Assembly (NCBI GenBank): GCA_032622095.1
Contig: CP136061.1
Span: 53,579,762 to 53,643,761 of the forward strand
DNA length: 64,000 bases
Origin: Siphonodentalium dalli
Taxonomy: Eukaryota; Mollusca; Scaphopoda; Gadilida; Siphonodentaliidae
Reading direction: 5' to 3'
Part shown: piece by piece, positions 24,016 through 36,974 of the stretch
Layout of the letters: every line of letters starts with the position of its first letter
How positions within the stretch are numbered: the stretch's first letter is position 1
Position numbers and translations under genes: made by a program
Notes under the pieces: model-generated
The model's input: only the letters and a program-made list of their open reading frames with translations
Databases searched by the model: none
What the model was told of the DNA's origin: nothing

Positions 24016-26044
24016 TGTAAGGTTTCAACCTGTCAATGGCCATGACAGGCAAGTTATTTCAAGGCTTGCCAGTCGTCAAATGGTAAAGTCGTTCGATTCC
24101 GATTAAAGTTCCTATTTGAATTAGCCTACGCAATATCATGTTCTACTGTCAATAATGTCGAATGACGTGGTTTGTTGGCATTCCGCGCAATATAGGGAAC
24201 ATTGCCCTGTTGCACGCAATAATTATTCCATCATGGCTGTTTACGGCCCATGTTATCTCATCCAATTAGGTAAGATCGGATTTTGTTTACAACCCTGTCG
24301 AAAGAACATATGACAAAAGGCTTTATCTCTTTGCGGACCACGCAATCCCGTGTGTATGTCAACATGCTACCAATTAATTCACTTCTCCCGCAACACGAAT
24401 GCAATTTACATGACAATCCCAACTTAGATTCAATTATATTGTCATAGCCAACCAACTCAGACGGGCACGATTAATGCAACGTCATTTATTCATTTGAGCT
24501 TTTCATTGCATAACAGCAATTTGAAAGCAACTTTTAAAGGCATAGACCAGATAGACGGTTATTTTCGAGTGTCATAAAAATTTGCTACATTTTATAGGAA
24601 TCAAGTGACAATCACTACTCTGAACCATTGCCAATTCAATTCAAACTCGATAGATACAGCAAACAACTCAAACTGAACAATGTAAACCTTTGCTGCGACT
24701 CGACTAAAATGTTCTCCAAAGTTCAGTTCTATAATCAGGCCCTCGTCGTTATATGTAGTACGTGTTTGCTCGAATGTTGAAAGCCAAATGCAACAAAGAT
24801 GAATATCACCCCAATGGGACTAGATACTACATGTGGAGTTCAATATTGCTATAATTGTAAAGATGACAAAACAAAGTTTATTCTAAGGATGTATCCAGGG
24901 CCCGGGTAACCATGGTTACATCAACGTCATAATTCAGGGCCTCGGCTAGAGGGTTCCTGTTGGGTGTGTGTACCTTTGAATTTCCAAAATAGGATATCTT
25001 CAACTATTGTTAAAAACATCACTTGTACCACATTGAGTTAGAATATCTATCTAGCAGATCATACTTTTCAACTATCCGAAGATTCCAATAACACAACCTC
25101 AACCGGATTTTTTTGTCATAAATTTCCAGCTACTGCTATTTCGGTCATGAAATTGCCAACTGTTGCAAATTGACTAACAACAAAGTCAGTTAATTCTGCT
25201 ACCTTGTTGGAACAGTATATACTAATAACAATAACTGTTTTCCTATTTTGTAAGCCAAGTTGAGTATTTTTTTTATTGTAACATATTTAACACTGTTCAA
25301 AAACAACAAATATACCTCTAATACCAAATATGTTTCTATGAACAAATGGTTATATTTGACGCTGTCTTGTCTTTGTTGTGTTTCATATTGCTTAATATTG
25401 CAGGGCACCCTATCATCTCCATGACTAGTATGATCTTTCTATAAATTGCGAAACAAAATTACGAATACCGCGTATGCATCAATGAATTGAGTAAGATTTA
25501 TTTATCATCGCGTGGTACATACCTTCATTTATGTGGCACCGTTCATTTATCACTGTTCTGATACGGGCTCAATTCAATCATTGTGATTTATAACCCTATG
25601 CCACTTGTATCACGTCAATAATAAAATGACTTCACAAATTAATGAAGATGTCGTATGGACAATACGAGCGTCTATTCCCAGTCTGGTGTGAACGGGGAGA
25701 ATGTACTTTTCTGATCACATAACTATTGTTTCCCGAACACAGCATCAGTCCACCGTTGTTCTAAGTTAAATTTACTATAACCTCTTACGTATGATGTGGC
25801 ATCAATCCACCGCAAATCATGGCATAGATTCAGTTCCACTGCCTCACTTTCTGAATAATATTTCATTCCCCAATAGGCTATTATATATCTACAGCTACAT
25901 TTCTCCTATATGTACAAGCCACTCATTGAGAGGAACACACAACGACTTATAAACCAGTGACATAGTGACATAGCACATTATGAACTTATTCAGCAGACCT
26001 AGGAAATAAATAACTCATTCTTAGTCACAGTAACATACACTGAC
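24016..26044. other. Non-coding stretch with one dispersed repeat
   Basis: About 24440-24550 is the reverse complement of 27435-27530 (shared CTTTTAAAGGCAT, TTTGAAAGCAAC and GACGGGCACGATTAATGCAA boxes). Nothing else was recognised, and no domain-bearing ORF was seen. Confidence 0.45.
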
Positions 26045-26460
26045 TAATTTATTTCCAGTCTCTTAAATAGGCCATTTTCATGTGACAATTATATGCTACT
26101 TTCTGAATTCCATGTCTGAAACCTTTGTCTAATTTCACTCGATAAGGTAATATGACGACATACATTCTCAATTTCTTATACTCAACTTTGATGTCCAGTA
26201 AATATTTTGTTTGGAAGTTTTATTTCGCTCGACCACAAGCATGTGATATTGCTAATTTATTTCCATTTTCTTAAACAGGCCATTTTCATGAGATATATGC
26301 TACTTTCTGTAATTATTGTCTGAAACCTTTGTCTAATTTCACTCGAGAATTTAATATGACGACACACATTCTCAAGTTCCAATACTCAACTTTGATGTCC
26401 GATAATATTTTATTTGAAAATTTTATTTCGCTCGATCACACGCATGTGATATTGCTAACC
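26045..26460 (+). repeat. 208-bp tandem duplication
   Basis: Two units start TAATTTATTTCCA at 26045 and 26253, and both end with TATTTCGCTCGA..ACA.GCATGTGATATTGCTAA. They differ by roughly 10-15% with small indels, so the duplication is not recent. Confidence 0.85.
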
Positions 26461-26754
26461 ACGTTTTAAAAGGGCAACTGGCATTCGGGCACCTCTATGT
26501 ATGTCTTCCCATTTCTAAATTCTATATTAGATTATCACCGACTTTACTAACACTTGAAACTTGAAACTGTCAGAACCTGGCCGCATGCGTATGACATGGC
26601 GTAAACACTGTAACGTTAATATTGTGATTAGTATAAATTTGCATGCATATTTATATAACATGTATATATTTGTCATTTGTATATATGCTCTCCTAAATTG
26701 AGGAGGTTAACAATAAACTTCAAAGCTTGAGTGAATTCCTCTGAAAACAATTAG

Positions 26755-26810
26755 CCCCCCCCCCCCCCCCCCCCGCACCGCGATTCTTAATATATATATA
26801 TATATATATA
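26755..26810 (+). repeat. C20 homopolymer and (TA)n run
   Basis: Twenty consecutive C at 26755-26774, then a (TA)10 run at about 26790-26810. Both tracts are prone to length error in assemblies. Confidence 0.9.
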
Positions 26811-27216
26811 ATTTATATAGTTTGAAAATTAAGAAAGGTATCCGTTCATTATTGAATATTTATTACATGTATGTACATAAATCTATACCGGTTTCGGGGT
26901 TTCGACACATCTTACCTTTTCAATAGCTTAAAGTTACTGATGAAAGTATGGATTCATCTTGGAGTCTGTAAGACAGTTCATGGTAAATCACGTGATAATT
27001 ACATTAAATTAAATTAAATTATACGAGGAACCTCATTAAATTGTTATGGCTTCCATAACAATTGGGAAGTGACTTAATACAAGTACATAAGGCAGAAGCA
27101 TTCATATTTATTGGAGGGAAATGTTAAGATAATATATAAGTTCAGTAAACGACTTTCATCTGAATTAATCTTTGTTTCATTTGGCTTCCAGCGATCGAGA
27201 CAAGCACGTACTACAT

Positions 27217-27275
27217 AGAGCGACGAGGGCCTGTTATAACGTATTACATATAGCGACGAGGGCCTGGTTATAGAA
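27217..27275 (+). repeat. 33-bp imperfect tandem repeat, two units
   Basis: AGCGACGAGGGCCTG occurs at about 27225 and 27258 with similar flanks. Confidence 0.75.
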
Positions 27276-27434
27276 AGGAAAATTGGAGAACATTTTAGTC
27301 GAGTCGCTGAGAAGGTATACATTGTTCAGTTGGAGTTGTATGCTGCATCGATGGACTTTTACTCTATCGATTGAATTTCCAATCATGGTGGTTCAGAGTA
27401 GTGACTGTCACTTGATTCCTATAAAATTAGCAAA

Positions 27435-27530
27435 TATGCCTTTAAAAGTTGCTTTCAAATTTTTGTTATGAAATGAAAAGCTCACATGAATAAATGACGC
27501 ATGCATTGTGCCCGTCTGGGTTGGTTGGTT
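27435..27530 (+). repeat. Dispersed repeat, inverted copy of 24.44-24.55 kb
   Basis: ATGCCTTTAAAAGTTGCTTT, then AAAAGCTCA.ATGAATAAATG, then GCCCGTCTG.GTTGGTTGG match the minus strand of 24440-24550. The two sites are 3 kb apart in opposite orientation. Confidence 0.7.
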
Positions 27531-28070
27531 TTGTGTATGTCACTATAACAACCTTTATTGTCATTTATCCTGACATTGTTTTCGATGTGCCAATGCATTT
27601 TTGTATACATGCGAGTCTCCCACAGGGAGCCACGCACATATAAGATAATTCATTGACCTAACAATATTTACCTTGGCCTTGTAATCCAGTGCATTCTCTT
27701 ATATATGCAAGGCCCCATGTGGTGAAACACGTATGTATATACACTGGGAAAAAAAACTTAGTCATAGCCTTAGTCAACCCGTAACTTAGTTATTTTTGAC
27801 TAACGTAGCCAAAAGTAACTAAGTGTGACCTTAGTCACACCTTAGTTACTAAGGTTCATATTTTCTTGATTCAGTCATGCCGTCAAAACTCAATAGCTTA
27901 CTTATCGGCGACATATTATATACGGCAATGACTCCATACAGTATGACTGAATCTTACTCTGCTGACATTTAATATGTATATAATATCGCATTCATTCTGT
28001 GTTAATCGGGTCGGTACGTCTATGGACGAGTACGTAAATTCAACGCAAATTATCGTCACGCCATTTTTTT

Positions 28071-28390
28071 GGGTTGGCGATTATCGCAATACGATAGGGG
28101 AACACTTTGACGTTCGTACTCATATTTCACCAATTTTTGTACCTGTCTTGCCTGTCCTAAGTTGCACGGGAAAATGGCTAATTTGATTCTATTTGTCGTT
28201 ATATACATATTTATCACCCCATTTATTATTCATTTTCATAAAAATAAAATAAAAGAAGCCGAAGATGACATGTTTAAAATGTTTGAAGCATGAATTTGGC
28301 GATATGTTGTTATCAGAGTACGTTATACTTGTGATAGTTACGTTACGCACACGGTGTTCCCCTGTCGTATTGCGATAATCGCCAACCATT
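28071..28390. repeat. 34-bp inverted repeat, 250-bp spacer
   Basis: GGTTGGCGATTATCGCAATA (28071) recurs as TATTGCGATAATCGCCAACC (ending 28387), and the match runs on to GGGGAACAC, with one mismatch. It may be a nested MITE of ~320 bp inside the 3.0-kb element. Confidence 0.75.
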
Positions 28391-29952
28391 TTGGTTGACC
28401 TTTTTAATTCGGAAAAATCACTAAAATCAGAGTGATTTAGACGTGATATTGGCGTCGAAAGAACTAAAAGAGACGACATATTACATAAATAACATTAACA
28501 ACCATGGCGTATTTGGAGAGCGGATAAAACCAGGATAAAAGAGAAGTTAGGAAAATAATCTGCGAAAACCGTTCATCGTGTATTGTTGAAGTTGAACTAA
28601 TTTATTATTCAGCTGCTTTCAACAAGTGGACAATTTGTCAATAATAGCTTGAATCTTTATTCTACATGTGAAAGAACGGCGCCTGAAATATTTGCTGACA
28701 AAATTAGATTTGTGATGACTTTTAAGGTTACATGCACCGTACACAGTACTGTACAGTACATACAGTCTGGTGAACGTTTTTCGCTGTGGCATTGTGGACG
28801 ACTACCCCAAGTTGAAGTTCATTCCGGCTTGGTTTGGTGATCGAGACTGTTACCTGTTCGATTGCGGATAGTTGTTAAAGACGGTCTGATTTCGGTTCTT
28901 TTGATAACCGCACAAGTTTAAATTCTGCGAAAAAAAGGCTTATTAATCATTGACAATTTCCACTAAATTCATCGAGAGCAGTGATGCATGCCAATTAATC
29001 GATGAATCATGACATGATCCATTCAATCGAATCAATGGTCTGACTTCATTCAGATGAACACAAGGCTGAAGCTTCGACGTCAGGCAATAGTGACAATAAT
29101 AACGACTCAACGAGCAGCTACTTTGTATTAATATTAGAATGGTGAAAATGCAGTTGACAGTACTTGTTCAGAATCTGATTCTTTCAGAGTACATTGACAT
29201 ACATGTACAATTACAAGAGATGATATGCGGTGTGCGCACCAGTGTAATTCACAGAGCTCCAACGTCAACAAAACACCAAAAACAATGAAACTGATGCCGT
29301 GTAGTGATGGATGATCACATACATGTACCGGTATCTACAATTCCAACTTAAAATTACAATGACCCCGACCAATTCATCTGTGTTCATCATTGTTCATTGA
29401 AATGTGTGGATATGAGACATTGTCATTATTCGCCATGTTATCGTCAAGTTACCGGCATCACGCCAATTTACCAGGAGTACACTGTTAATGGTTGGATGTT
29501 CTTATCAAACTATCTTCGGCTGATTCACTGATATTTCATGGAAAATGTGCGACTACATGAGAACATTGTCGCCAAGTCATTGCGCACAGTTACATGTTTA
29601 TTGGATCTGCTGTTGTCTTGAAGGGACCAATCCCAAATACCGGTAGCTGTTGATATATACAGTAGTACAGTACCAGTCAAAAGAAGTGGTATATTAAGCA
29701 TGCTATTTTCGCAAGTGGAAACACTTATAAGCATGTCGTTTGTGATATTATTGCAATATTTTGCGCTTAATATGGTGACACTTTGCGCACCAAATTGTGA
29801 CATTTAAATCAAATATTGCGAGGTTTGTTTCCGCAATTCACTCAAAATGTGACCGCAACAAAGCGTTCATAATTGCATGCAGTTCTGAAAACAAACATTC
29901 ATTTGTTAAATAGATGTATTCACCATTGCAAGTGCTATGCCTGTATGGATAT

Positions 29953-30057
29953 GCACGCTTGTATCAAGCCAAGGCGGTGTTCCTGAAATTATTGTGACGA
30001 GCCTGAAGGCAAGTCACGATGTGTGTCGGAAACTCCACCGTGGCTTGATACAAGCGC
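29953..30057. repeat. Hairpin, ~30-bp arms
   Basis: CGCTTGTATCAAGCCAAGGC (29953) is matched by the reverse of GTGGCTTGATACAAGCG (ending 30057). The loop is about 45 bp. Confidence 0.75.
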
Positions 30058-30509
30058 TCAGTTCCACACATAGTGGTGAAGATATTTATCATATAATTTT
30101 TCTTCTAAAAAAACTCTTCCGTCATTTCCTCTGATTTAATCTTCTATGTTGGTCATTCGTTATCATTTTAATGTAAGCATAACTTTTTGTTTCAATTTGA
30201 AACAATTATCGACTGGTCAGCTGACTCAGCTATTGAATGTATATTCAATGAATACTAGTATTCTGTGATGAATAATTTTCTTTCAAGATAAAACATTGTT
30301 TATATTGTCTAATTGTTTCAATAGTTAATAAAATTTATGTTGATACCTGTAAGTCATTATTTTCAGTTATTTTAATCTGCAGTTGCGATGTTCAGCTGAG
30401 GCTGCAGGGCTATGATACCCCCAATAATTAGGCCCAATTAAATGTACTAATGGATACAGTGATGACTTAGTCAAACCTTAGTTATTTCTGACTAAGGCCT
30501 TAGTCATTT

Positions 30510-30750
30510 CTGAAAAAAAAACTTAGTCAAAAGTAACTAAGTTACCTTAGTCAGAACCCCGTCTCAAAACTAACTAACTTAGCTTAGTCAGAAATGACTA
30601 AGGTTGCCCTTAGTCATTTCTGACTAAGGCCTTAGTCAGAAATAACTAAGGGCAACCTTAGTCATTTCTGACTAAGCTAAGTTAGTTAGTTTTGAGACGG
30701 GGGTTCTGACTAAGGTAACTTAGTTACTTTTAACTAAGTTTTTTTTTTCA
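30510..30750. repeat. ~241-bp near-perfect palindrome
   Basis: The interval is one continuous inverted repeat centred on AAGGCCTT at 30626-30633, with only a few mismatches per ~120-bp arm and no loop. It is composed of TTAGTCA/TGACTAA motifs plus an A9/T10 run at the ends, and forms the right end of the 3.0-kb element. Confidence 0.9.
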
Positions 30751-30850
30751 GTGTAAGCAAATGCACTTTCACATGATCATTAATGCTGCATTAGCGCAGC
30801 TCACGTCATGAAAGGGTCTGATGAAAGCCCAATAATTATATATGCAATCA

Positions 30851-30997
30851 ACGTCGTCTTCGATGCATCTGTCGGCGTATAGAAGTGTCTGATTCCGAAT
30901 TACATACCTTATAATTTCGCTCTTCGCGAAATTATACTAAGTATGTAGTTCGGCATCAGACACTTCTATATGCCGACAGATGCATCGGAAACGACGT
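30851..30997. repeat. Foldback MITE, ~69-bp arms
   Basis: The left arm (30851-30919) starts ACGTCGTCTTCGATGCATCT; the right arm (30927-30997) ends AGATGCATCGGAAACGACGT. Few mismatches and a ~7-bp loop. The element is free-standing, 35 bp beyond the piggyBac-like MITE. Confidence 0.85.
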
Positions 30998-30999
30998 CG

Positions 31000-33350
31000 A
31001 TCGCTTATAATTACGACAATCCGCATATTAGTTCGTGATTAAACTAGTTTTTTTTATAGAAACTATATTAAAAACACTAAAATAGTAAAACTACTCAAGT
31101 GATACTTGTGTCTGGACACCAGCTGCTCTTTTAACGGACAATGGGAAATTGGGTCGAAAATAAATTGGGCGATCGACCGGAAGTTCGAGGTGAACACACA
31201 ATTCGATCTCTGTTTCCAACTTTCCAACTATACAAAGGCAAGACACCACACCCGTAAACTATTAAACTGTACTTGCTGGTGTAAATTTCACTATAAGACG
31301 ATTCTAGAACATCTATTTTCATAAAGACAATCCGATTCAATAGCAATTCCAAAGCGGTGTTCCCAAACTTCCCCACCGAATTTGCTGTCTCCGGTGACAA
31401 ACTCGAAAAGTAAACAATCGCTACAAATGTGCATTCTATGCTATCGTGATCACTGCCATGTCATATTAATACTGGCACGAAGCTGGATAAATGCTAATAC
31501 TAATAGTGGAATAGTTATGTAAAACATTCCTTTATCCCAACTAAATTATCGCGTTTCATAGTTTCACTGATCTGTCTAATTCGTTAATTTTATTTCCACG
31601 CTATGGTATCTATGGACGCTTTTAGGAAATGGCGTCATGATGTGGGGCGACCGTTGGTGCATGTCGCCCAATTTCTTAAAGTATCACTGCGTTGTGATGC
31701 GGGGAACGACATTTCCCTCGGCTGATAGAGATTGTCGTTACCAAGCGTATCTAAGGGCATTGGCCAATCAAATGCACGTATTTAAGCGAAAGTAGTTGTA
31801 AGTTATATGTGCATCAACCGATGTAGATCGTTGACGTTTATGTACGCCATCGACATTGACAGCACGTCAACTTGAAGTGTTTACGGTTTGTATTCCACTT
31901 GCGGTGTACACCATGCAGTATGTATTCAAAGGCTGCATGGAGTCCGTTCAATACATGTGACCCACGTCAACGGATGTGGACTAAAAAATACAGAATAAAA
32001 GTTATTATCTTCCGTAAAGTATTAAAGACATTATTAAAGACAAGATATGATTTGGGACCGGATCTCACACATTTTCCGACATTTGCGATAGAAATTATAT
32101 TAGCACAAACACAGCACAGCACAAACCGACAATCTCAACCAACAAACTGTAGATGATAGAGAAGAAATTTGAAGCAGAAATAAGAAAAATAAGAAATTTG
32201 AAACAGAAATAGTAAAATGTGAAGCATTTTAATAAGAATAATAAGAAATTTGAAGCAGAAAAAGTTAAATTTAGTCCATATACATGTAAAATGGCATTCG
32301 CAATGGATAGTTTGAAATTATCATAAATCTAGACATCGATTTCAAAAACGAGAACGATGATGATAAATTAATGTTCCTAATTCATGAGGGCGTACATGTA
32401 ATGGTGAACAAAATCAACCGGGTATGATTAATAAGAGAGTGAATAGATAACGGATTCAGATTCAGATTCAGTTGCATGTGAGATCATTCTATATTTACGA
32501 CATGAATACAAAGAAACACCCCCATGCAGAGAGGTAGTGTTTCCACATCAAGAGGGTCGCTATGTCACCAGCTCTCAAGAGTGCTAAGTTACCAATCCAT
32601 CGAAGATAGAAGCCGACGAACAATATAGCACCTAACGGAGCAGTTCAGTTCCTCACCGGTGTGGCAAAATTGTATTGCCACTCTTCTGGAGGTACCAACC
32701 AAACTCCATACATGTTTTATCTCCATAGGACCGCTGCCACCAGTGACATTTTACCCACATGTTGACTTCCGTGATATTAGTATACATACTAAGTTAACAG
32801 AGCCACAGGTTTTCATGATCAAGCACATACATTATTTAACATAGTGTGTGTGAATTAGTTCATAAAGTTTGGAAAGTCCCAATAGAACCAAAGAACTATT
32901 TCGCGCAATATAGTGTATTTTATCAAAACAAATGTCTAAACGCACATGGATACCAACACGCATGGCAAACATCAGTAAAATAAAACAGTTCTAATTGGTT
33001 GCCATTTTGCAGAACTTTATGCAAAATTCGTCGAGTGACATAATGTTGGGGATGTAATCTAGCACTCTTCGGGTGCTACTGAAATAGTGCCTAACGTAGT
33101 TCTAGTTTGACTTTCCATCGAGTTTTACACATCAGCCAGGTTTAGCGGCACGTACTTGTAACTTGTAAACTGTGTTATTTGGTTTTGCTCTGGAGATGCA
33201 TTTGTCGATAAAAGTCACGTGATTTTACAACGCCTTTCACACACGTTTTATGGACATCGGCCCAACATGTAGTCAACAGTCGACTGGCGAGGACAAGTTG
33301 CTGCGACCGCCGATACGCTTAATTGCCTTTTAATTATATAGTTTCACCCC
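31000..33350. other. Unassigned DNA with low-complexity patches
   Basis: No domain-bearing ORF. At 32160-32275 a purine-rich stretch repeats AGAAATTTGAAGCAGAAA about four times. A GATTCA triplet repeat lies at 32454-32471. Nothing else was recognised. Confidence 0.4.
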
Positions 33351-33354
33351 TGCC

Positions 33355-33382
33355 CAAGTGGTCCTGCTAATGTGCTATGATG
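33355..33382 (+). repeat. Solo end of the GGTGGTCCTGCT MITE family
   Basis: AAGTGGTCCTGCTAATGTGC resembles the terminal repeats of the element at 33856-34286. It directly precedes the LINE remnant. Confidence 0.5.
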
Positions 33383-33680
33383 GGGCATTGGAACTGAGGA
33401 CAGATTGCACTTCATTGCCAAATGCCCATCATACTCCATGCAAAGAAGCAAATATATGAGTAAAATAGAACATCTCCTCAAAAATAAACTGTGCAACAGT
33501 GGAAACCAACCACTTAAAAAACATGAAATATTCACCCAGCTAGTAATTGACTTCACAACACTCATCGAAATAGATGACCCTACAACCTTACATTGTATTG
33601 AGGAAGCAGCAAGGAACTACATATATTCAATACAAACAATAAGAATCAATATACTGAAAAAGCAATTGACAACAACATGA
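33383..33680 (+). pseudogene. LINE-type C-terminal fragment
   Basis: The frame 33405-33680 reads HFIAKCPSYSMQRSKYM and then TLHCIEEAARNYIYSI, preceded in the adjacent frame region by GIGTEDRLHF. The pattern E-D-x-x-H-F-I-x-x-C-P-x-Y is the known zinc-binding-like tail of many invertebrate LINE polyproteins, downstream of the RT. No RT motif is present upstream, so this is a 5'-truncated copy. The clade cannot be told. An A/T-rich tail follows to about 33.8 kb. Confidence 0.6.
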
Positions 33681-33855
33681 CATTCAGTGATGATGGAAAG
33701 ATAAGAACACTGTAAGACATATAAAAAAAATAACATGTCAAAAAACAAAAACAAATAAACCAATATTTTAACAATTGTAGTTTTTAAAATGTTTTTATCT
33801 ATCTACCAAAATAAATAAAGGAGGGATATCCAACACAACAACAACATATGATGCT

Positions 33856-34286
33856 GGTGGTCCTGCTGAATTGCTATGATGCTATTTTGTCTAAATTTGT
33901 CATGTTCGCGGTGTTTGGTTAATCCGAGCGATTTCAGAAAATGCCAGTGTCTATATGAAACATTCAATAATATGTTTGAATAAAATAAAAATGGCTGCGC
34001 TGGACAGTGTTTGCAAAACGATATGAACAGCCATCTTTATCATAATCAATTTGCAACAACAAATACAACCAGTATTAAGCTATTTCATAATATATATGTT
34101 TTTGAATGTTTCATACGTGCACAGCATAATGGCTTTTCCTGGATATGTTCAGATTATCCGAACACAGCGAAAATTACAACTTAAAATAAATAACGGTTCT
34201 TTTTCTTAACGGCATCAGATTTCCCTAACAGGATCATCGCATTTCATCAGGATCCACCAGCATCATAGCACACCAGCAGTACCACC
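33856..34286. mobile_element. ~430-bp MITE with GGTGGT ends
   Basis: The left end GGTGGTCCTGCTGAATTGCT and the right end, read on the minus strand, GGTGGTACTGCTGGTGTGCT are alignable for ~28 bp. No coding capacity. A clear target duplication was not found. Confidence 0.65.
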
Positions 34287-36235
34287 TATCCAGTGTGAGT
34301 TCCGCAAGTCCACTTATCTCACTGCCTGTATACCGTTAATCGATCATTCAATTATTAGAAGATCTGTTTATTCCACTTAGCTACAAGTTTCGTATGTTAT
34401 ACGTTGAACTCAAAACTGTTAAATGTCTGTTTGTATGTGTATAGGCGAAATAATCACGTGAGTGAGGTGACGTTCGTTAGCATTGACAACACCCGTTACA
34501 AGTTACACGCTCGTCGCTAGATATGGCTATTGTTTTCAATATCAGTTACGTCAGTTAAAGACATATTATGGACTTGTTCGGGTGAATAAAAGTGATCAGT
34601 ATACAGGCACTATGCCAACTGGAAGAATGTGACATTCTACTAATATCGCCGAAAATCTCAGGCAAATCGACCATACCACTCCATAGAAATCATCGTCTGA
34701 ACTATGCTCAATTGTAAATATTTACATCTCGATTCGGGACGCAACTATCGACGATAAACACACACAAATGATTTTGCCATCGAGAGTCATTGCATTTAAT
34801 TAATATATCAGAATGACGGTGTGTTTTGTCGATTTGGATTAATATTCGTAAAAATAACTACTTTGAGCAAGATTATTCTCCATTTCTATTTGATCACCCA
34901 TATGCACAACGGAGTGTTTCACATCACTTTAATAAGGACACACGCTTGTAGATCACTAAGATTATCGTCTGCTTTTGGTGAGAATTACCAACAAATGCAT
35001 GATATGGGCTGGATGATGATTTAACCTGGACTGCACGTTTGGCAGCCACTCACGGTCAAGCAGGCCGCATTGATATTTAATGACTGTGCAGTGAGTGACT
35101 CATTACCCCTCATCGCCCGCGAACTGTAGTTCGTTATTTCTATCCACGTGTTTACGTATCTGCGCGAAAGAGTACTTCCTTAAAAAAAACTATCGATACC
35201 ACTTGCTTCGTAAGCGCGGAGTAACAAGTTATGGACGGCGTTCAATAATTCATCAGACAGTATCGTGCGTGGAAATGACGCAACATCCCTTAAACTAACT
35301 CTGCCACGATGACCGTTCAATATACACACGTTTTCATTTCCACGAAATCGACTTACCTGTTCCTGTCGTATAATTATGTTGCCTCTTATTTCAAGTTTAG
35401 ATACATGTAGTTCCTATTTCGTGGTTTACGATTCCGCGTCACATTCGAATGGTCGTCGGTTCCAATTGGATTTGAATCGAGAACTGGAACCTGAAACTAA
35501 ATAAAGACCTAAACTATTCTTACCTTGGGTAACTGAAACTAAATTCTTTGTCTTCTGCTCAAGCAGAATTGTATAGTTGTCGTCTGGAATTGTCTTTGAC
35601 CGAACACAAATCCACAATCTCCTATCCAAAGTGCAAACTTTTGAACTACTTCGAATGTCGTTCTCTGTCGTGCTTGTTTGTTAATTCAGGATACCAATTG
35701 CAGTAAGAACTCTATGGCATTCTAAATAAACTCTATCTATATCAAATTGGTGCGTATAAGTGGCGGAGAAAACCCAGCATCATATTTTCCGTTGAGCGGA
35801 CCGGCGCTTATTTCCGATTGCTCTTAAACGTTTCGATTATTGGTCTCCGAGTGGAATGTAAGCCTCGTCGAAACCGAAGAGCCGCGAACGTGTTCGTGTA
35901 TGGAGACTCTGGTTTCCGGCCGATGGCTGCCTATTATCTATGCCAGTAACCATTCGCTTATATCGACTAAGTCTTTTCCCATCATCAAGCACGTGTCACA
36001 CGACATATTGGCCATCCACAGATCAACCCCAAGTGTTACCGGGACGCCTATCATTTTACCGAGATGTCGGAATTCGTGATATATTAGAAAGCTCGCGGTG
36101 ATACTCAGTGAGATCTACGGGGTAACACGGCGAATGCGACTGGTATCACTCCATGGAAGGGAAGTTGACGTCACTTCCGAATGATGGAATAGGTTCATTG
36201 CTTCTGTTTGACCTAGTTCCATCCACACATATATA
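34287..36235. other. Non-coding stretch, nothing recognised
   Basis: ORFs of 60-80 codons only, none with a recognisable domain. There is no repeat shared with the rest of the window. Confidence 0.4.
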
Positions 36236-36551
36236 GGTTACACTGGTGTAAATGTTTTCCATAGGCCTCAGTGCTAACGTTTTAGCGTATACTGTTGGCA
36301 ATATTAATTTTGGGTCCAAACTTTTCTTTAAAAAAGTCATGTCCATCTAGCAGGAAATTCGCCTTTATACCAACAAAATCAAACTTCACTACAAAGGGTT
36401 AATTCCTAGGCCAATGGCTATTTTACTTATGGGAAATCATAGGGAAGAGGTGTGACGATTTTTTTTATGCAAAAAGCACACAAGGCTATTGACCAATCAG
36501 GGCCCAGTGTCTATTTTATTCACTCCGAACCCTATTTACACCAGTGTAACC
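36236..36551 (+). mobile_element. TA-inserting MITE 'M', copy 1 (316 bp)
   Basis: The ends GGTTACACTGGTGTAAATG and TTACACCAGTGTAACC are inverted repeats of 16 bp, and each end is itself nearly self-complementary. It is flanked by TA on both sides (36234-36235 and 36552-36553). A longer copy in the same orientation lies at 46295-46745, on the far side of the tandem unit. No coding capacity. Confidence 0.85.
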
Positions 36552-36974
36552 TAAAGCGATAGTCCGCTTTTTCGCAGAATAATTATAACTCCCTACATTT
36601 CTTCAGAATTACCCATCAATGGAATTAATGTGTTCAAAAACATTATCACTTCTGTGGTTCTTTATTTATCACACACAATTTAACCCCACCCCTTTAACAC
36701 ATTATTCATCAAAAAAGCACAATTTTCCACCATAAGTCATGTTCAGCCCCCATTTTCACACAGTTTTTGGGGTCTGATGTTGCAAACTTGGATCAGCTAT
36801 GGAAGACTGTACAATATTCTTTCCATGAGAGAACTTCTGGTGATGTGAGGTCATTGAGTCCATATCTGATCAGCTGAGCATCAAGCACATGACTTGATCA
36901 GCACATGGAAGACTAAAATATTACATTTTCAGGTTCGCAAGGGTGATCCAAGATAACTGGATGTGAGTGTATAT

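Larger units (their letters stand above)
27742..30753. mobile_element. 3.0-kb TA-inserting element with CTTAGTCA-rich ends
   Basis: Ends are CACTGGGAAAAAAAACTTAG (27742) and, read inward on the minus strand, CACTGAAAAAAAAAACTTAG. It is flanked by TA on both sides (27740-27741 and 30754-30755). The left ~115 bp and the right ~330 bp are made of TTAGTCA/TGACTAA motifs, partly as nested palindromes. The interior (27860-30460) has only short ORFs, no transposase was recognised, and there is an internal 34-bp inverted pair. The TA duplication suggests the mariner/IS630 group or another TA-specific family; the ends match none I can name. Confidence 0.75.
27550..30816. mobile_element. piggyBac-like palindrome MITE, interrupted
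   Basis: The left part (27550-27741) holds one complete copy of the family's 65-bp palindrome (GTGCCAATGCATT at 27586 to ATTGACCTAAC) and the first half of a second. The rest resumes at 30754 (TAAGCAAATGCAC) and runs through TTAATGCTGCATTAGCGCAG to GTCATGAAAGGG at 30816. The join gives TATATAAG, as in intact copies (61895 and 51090). A 3012-bp element lies between. The left terminus is strongly diverged and the flanking TTAA is not preserved at the right. Confidence 0.7.
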
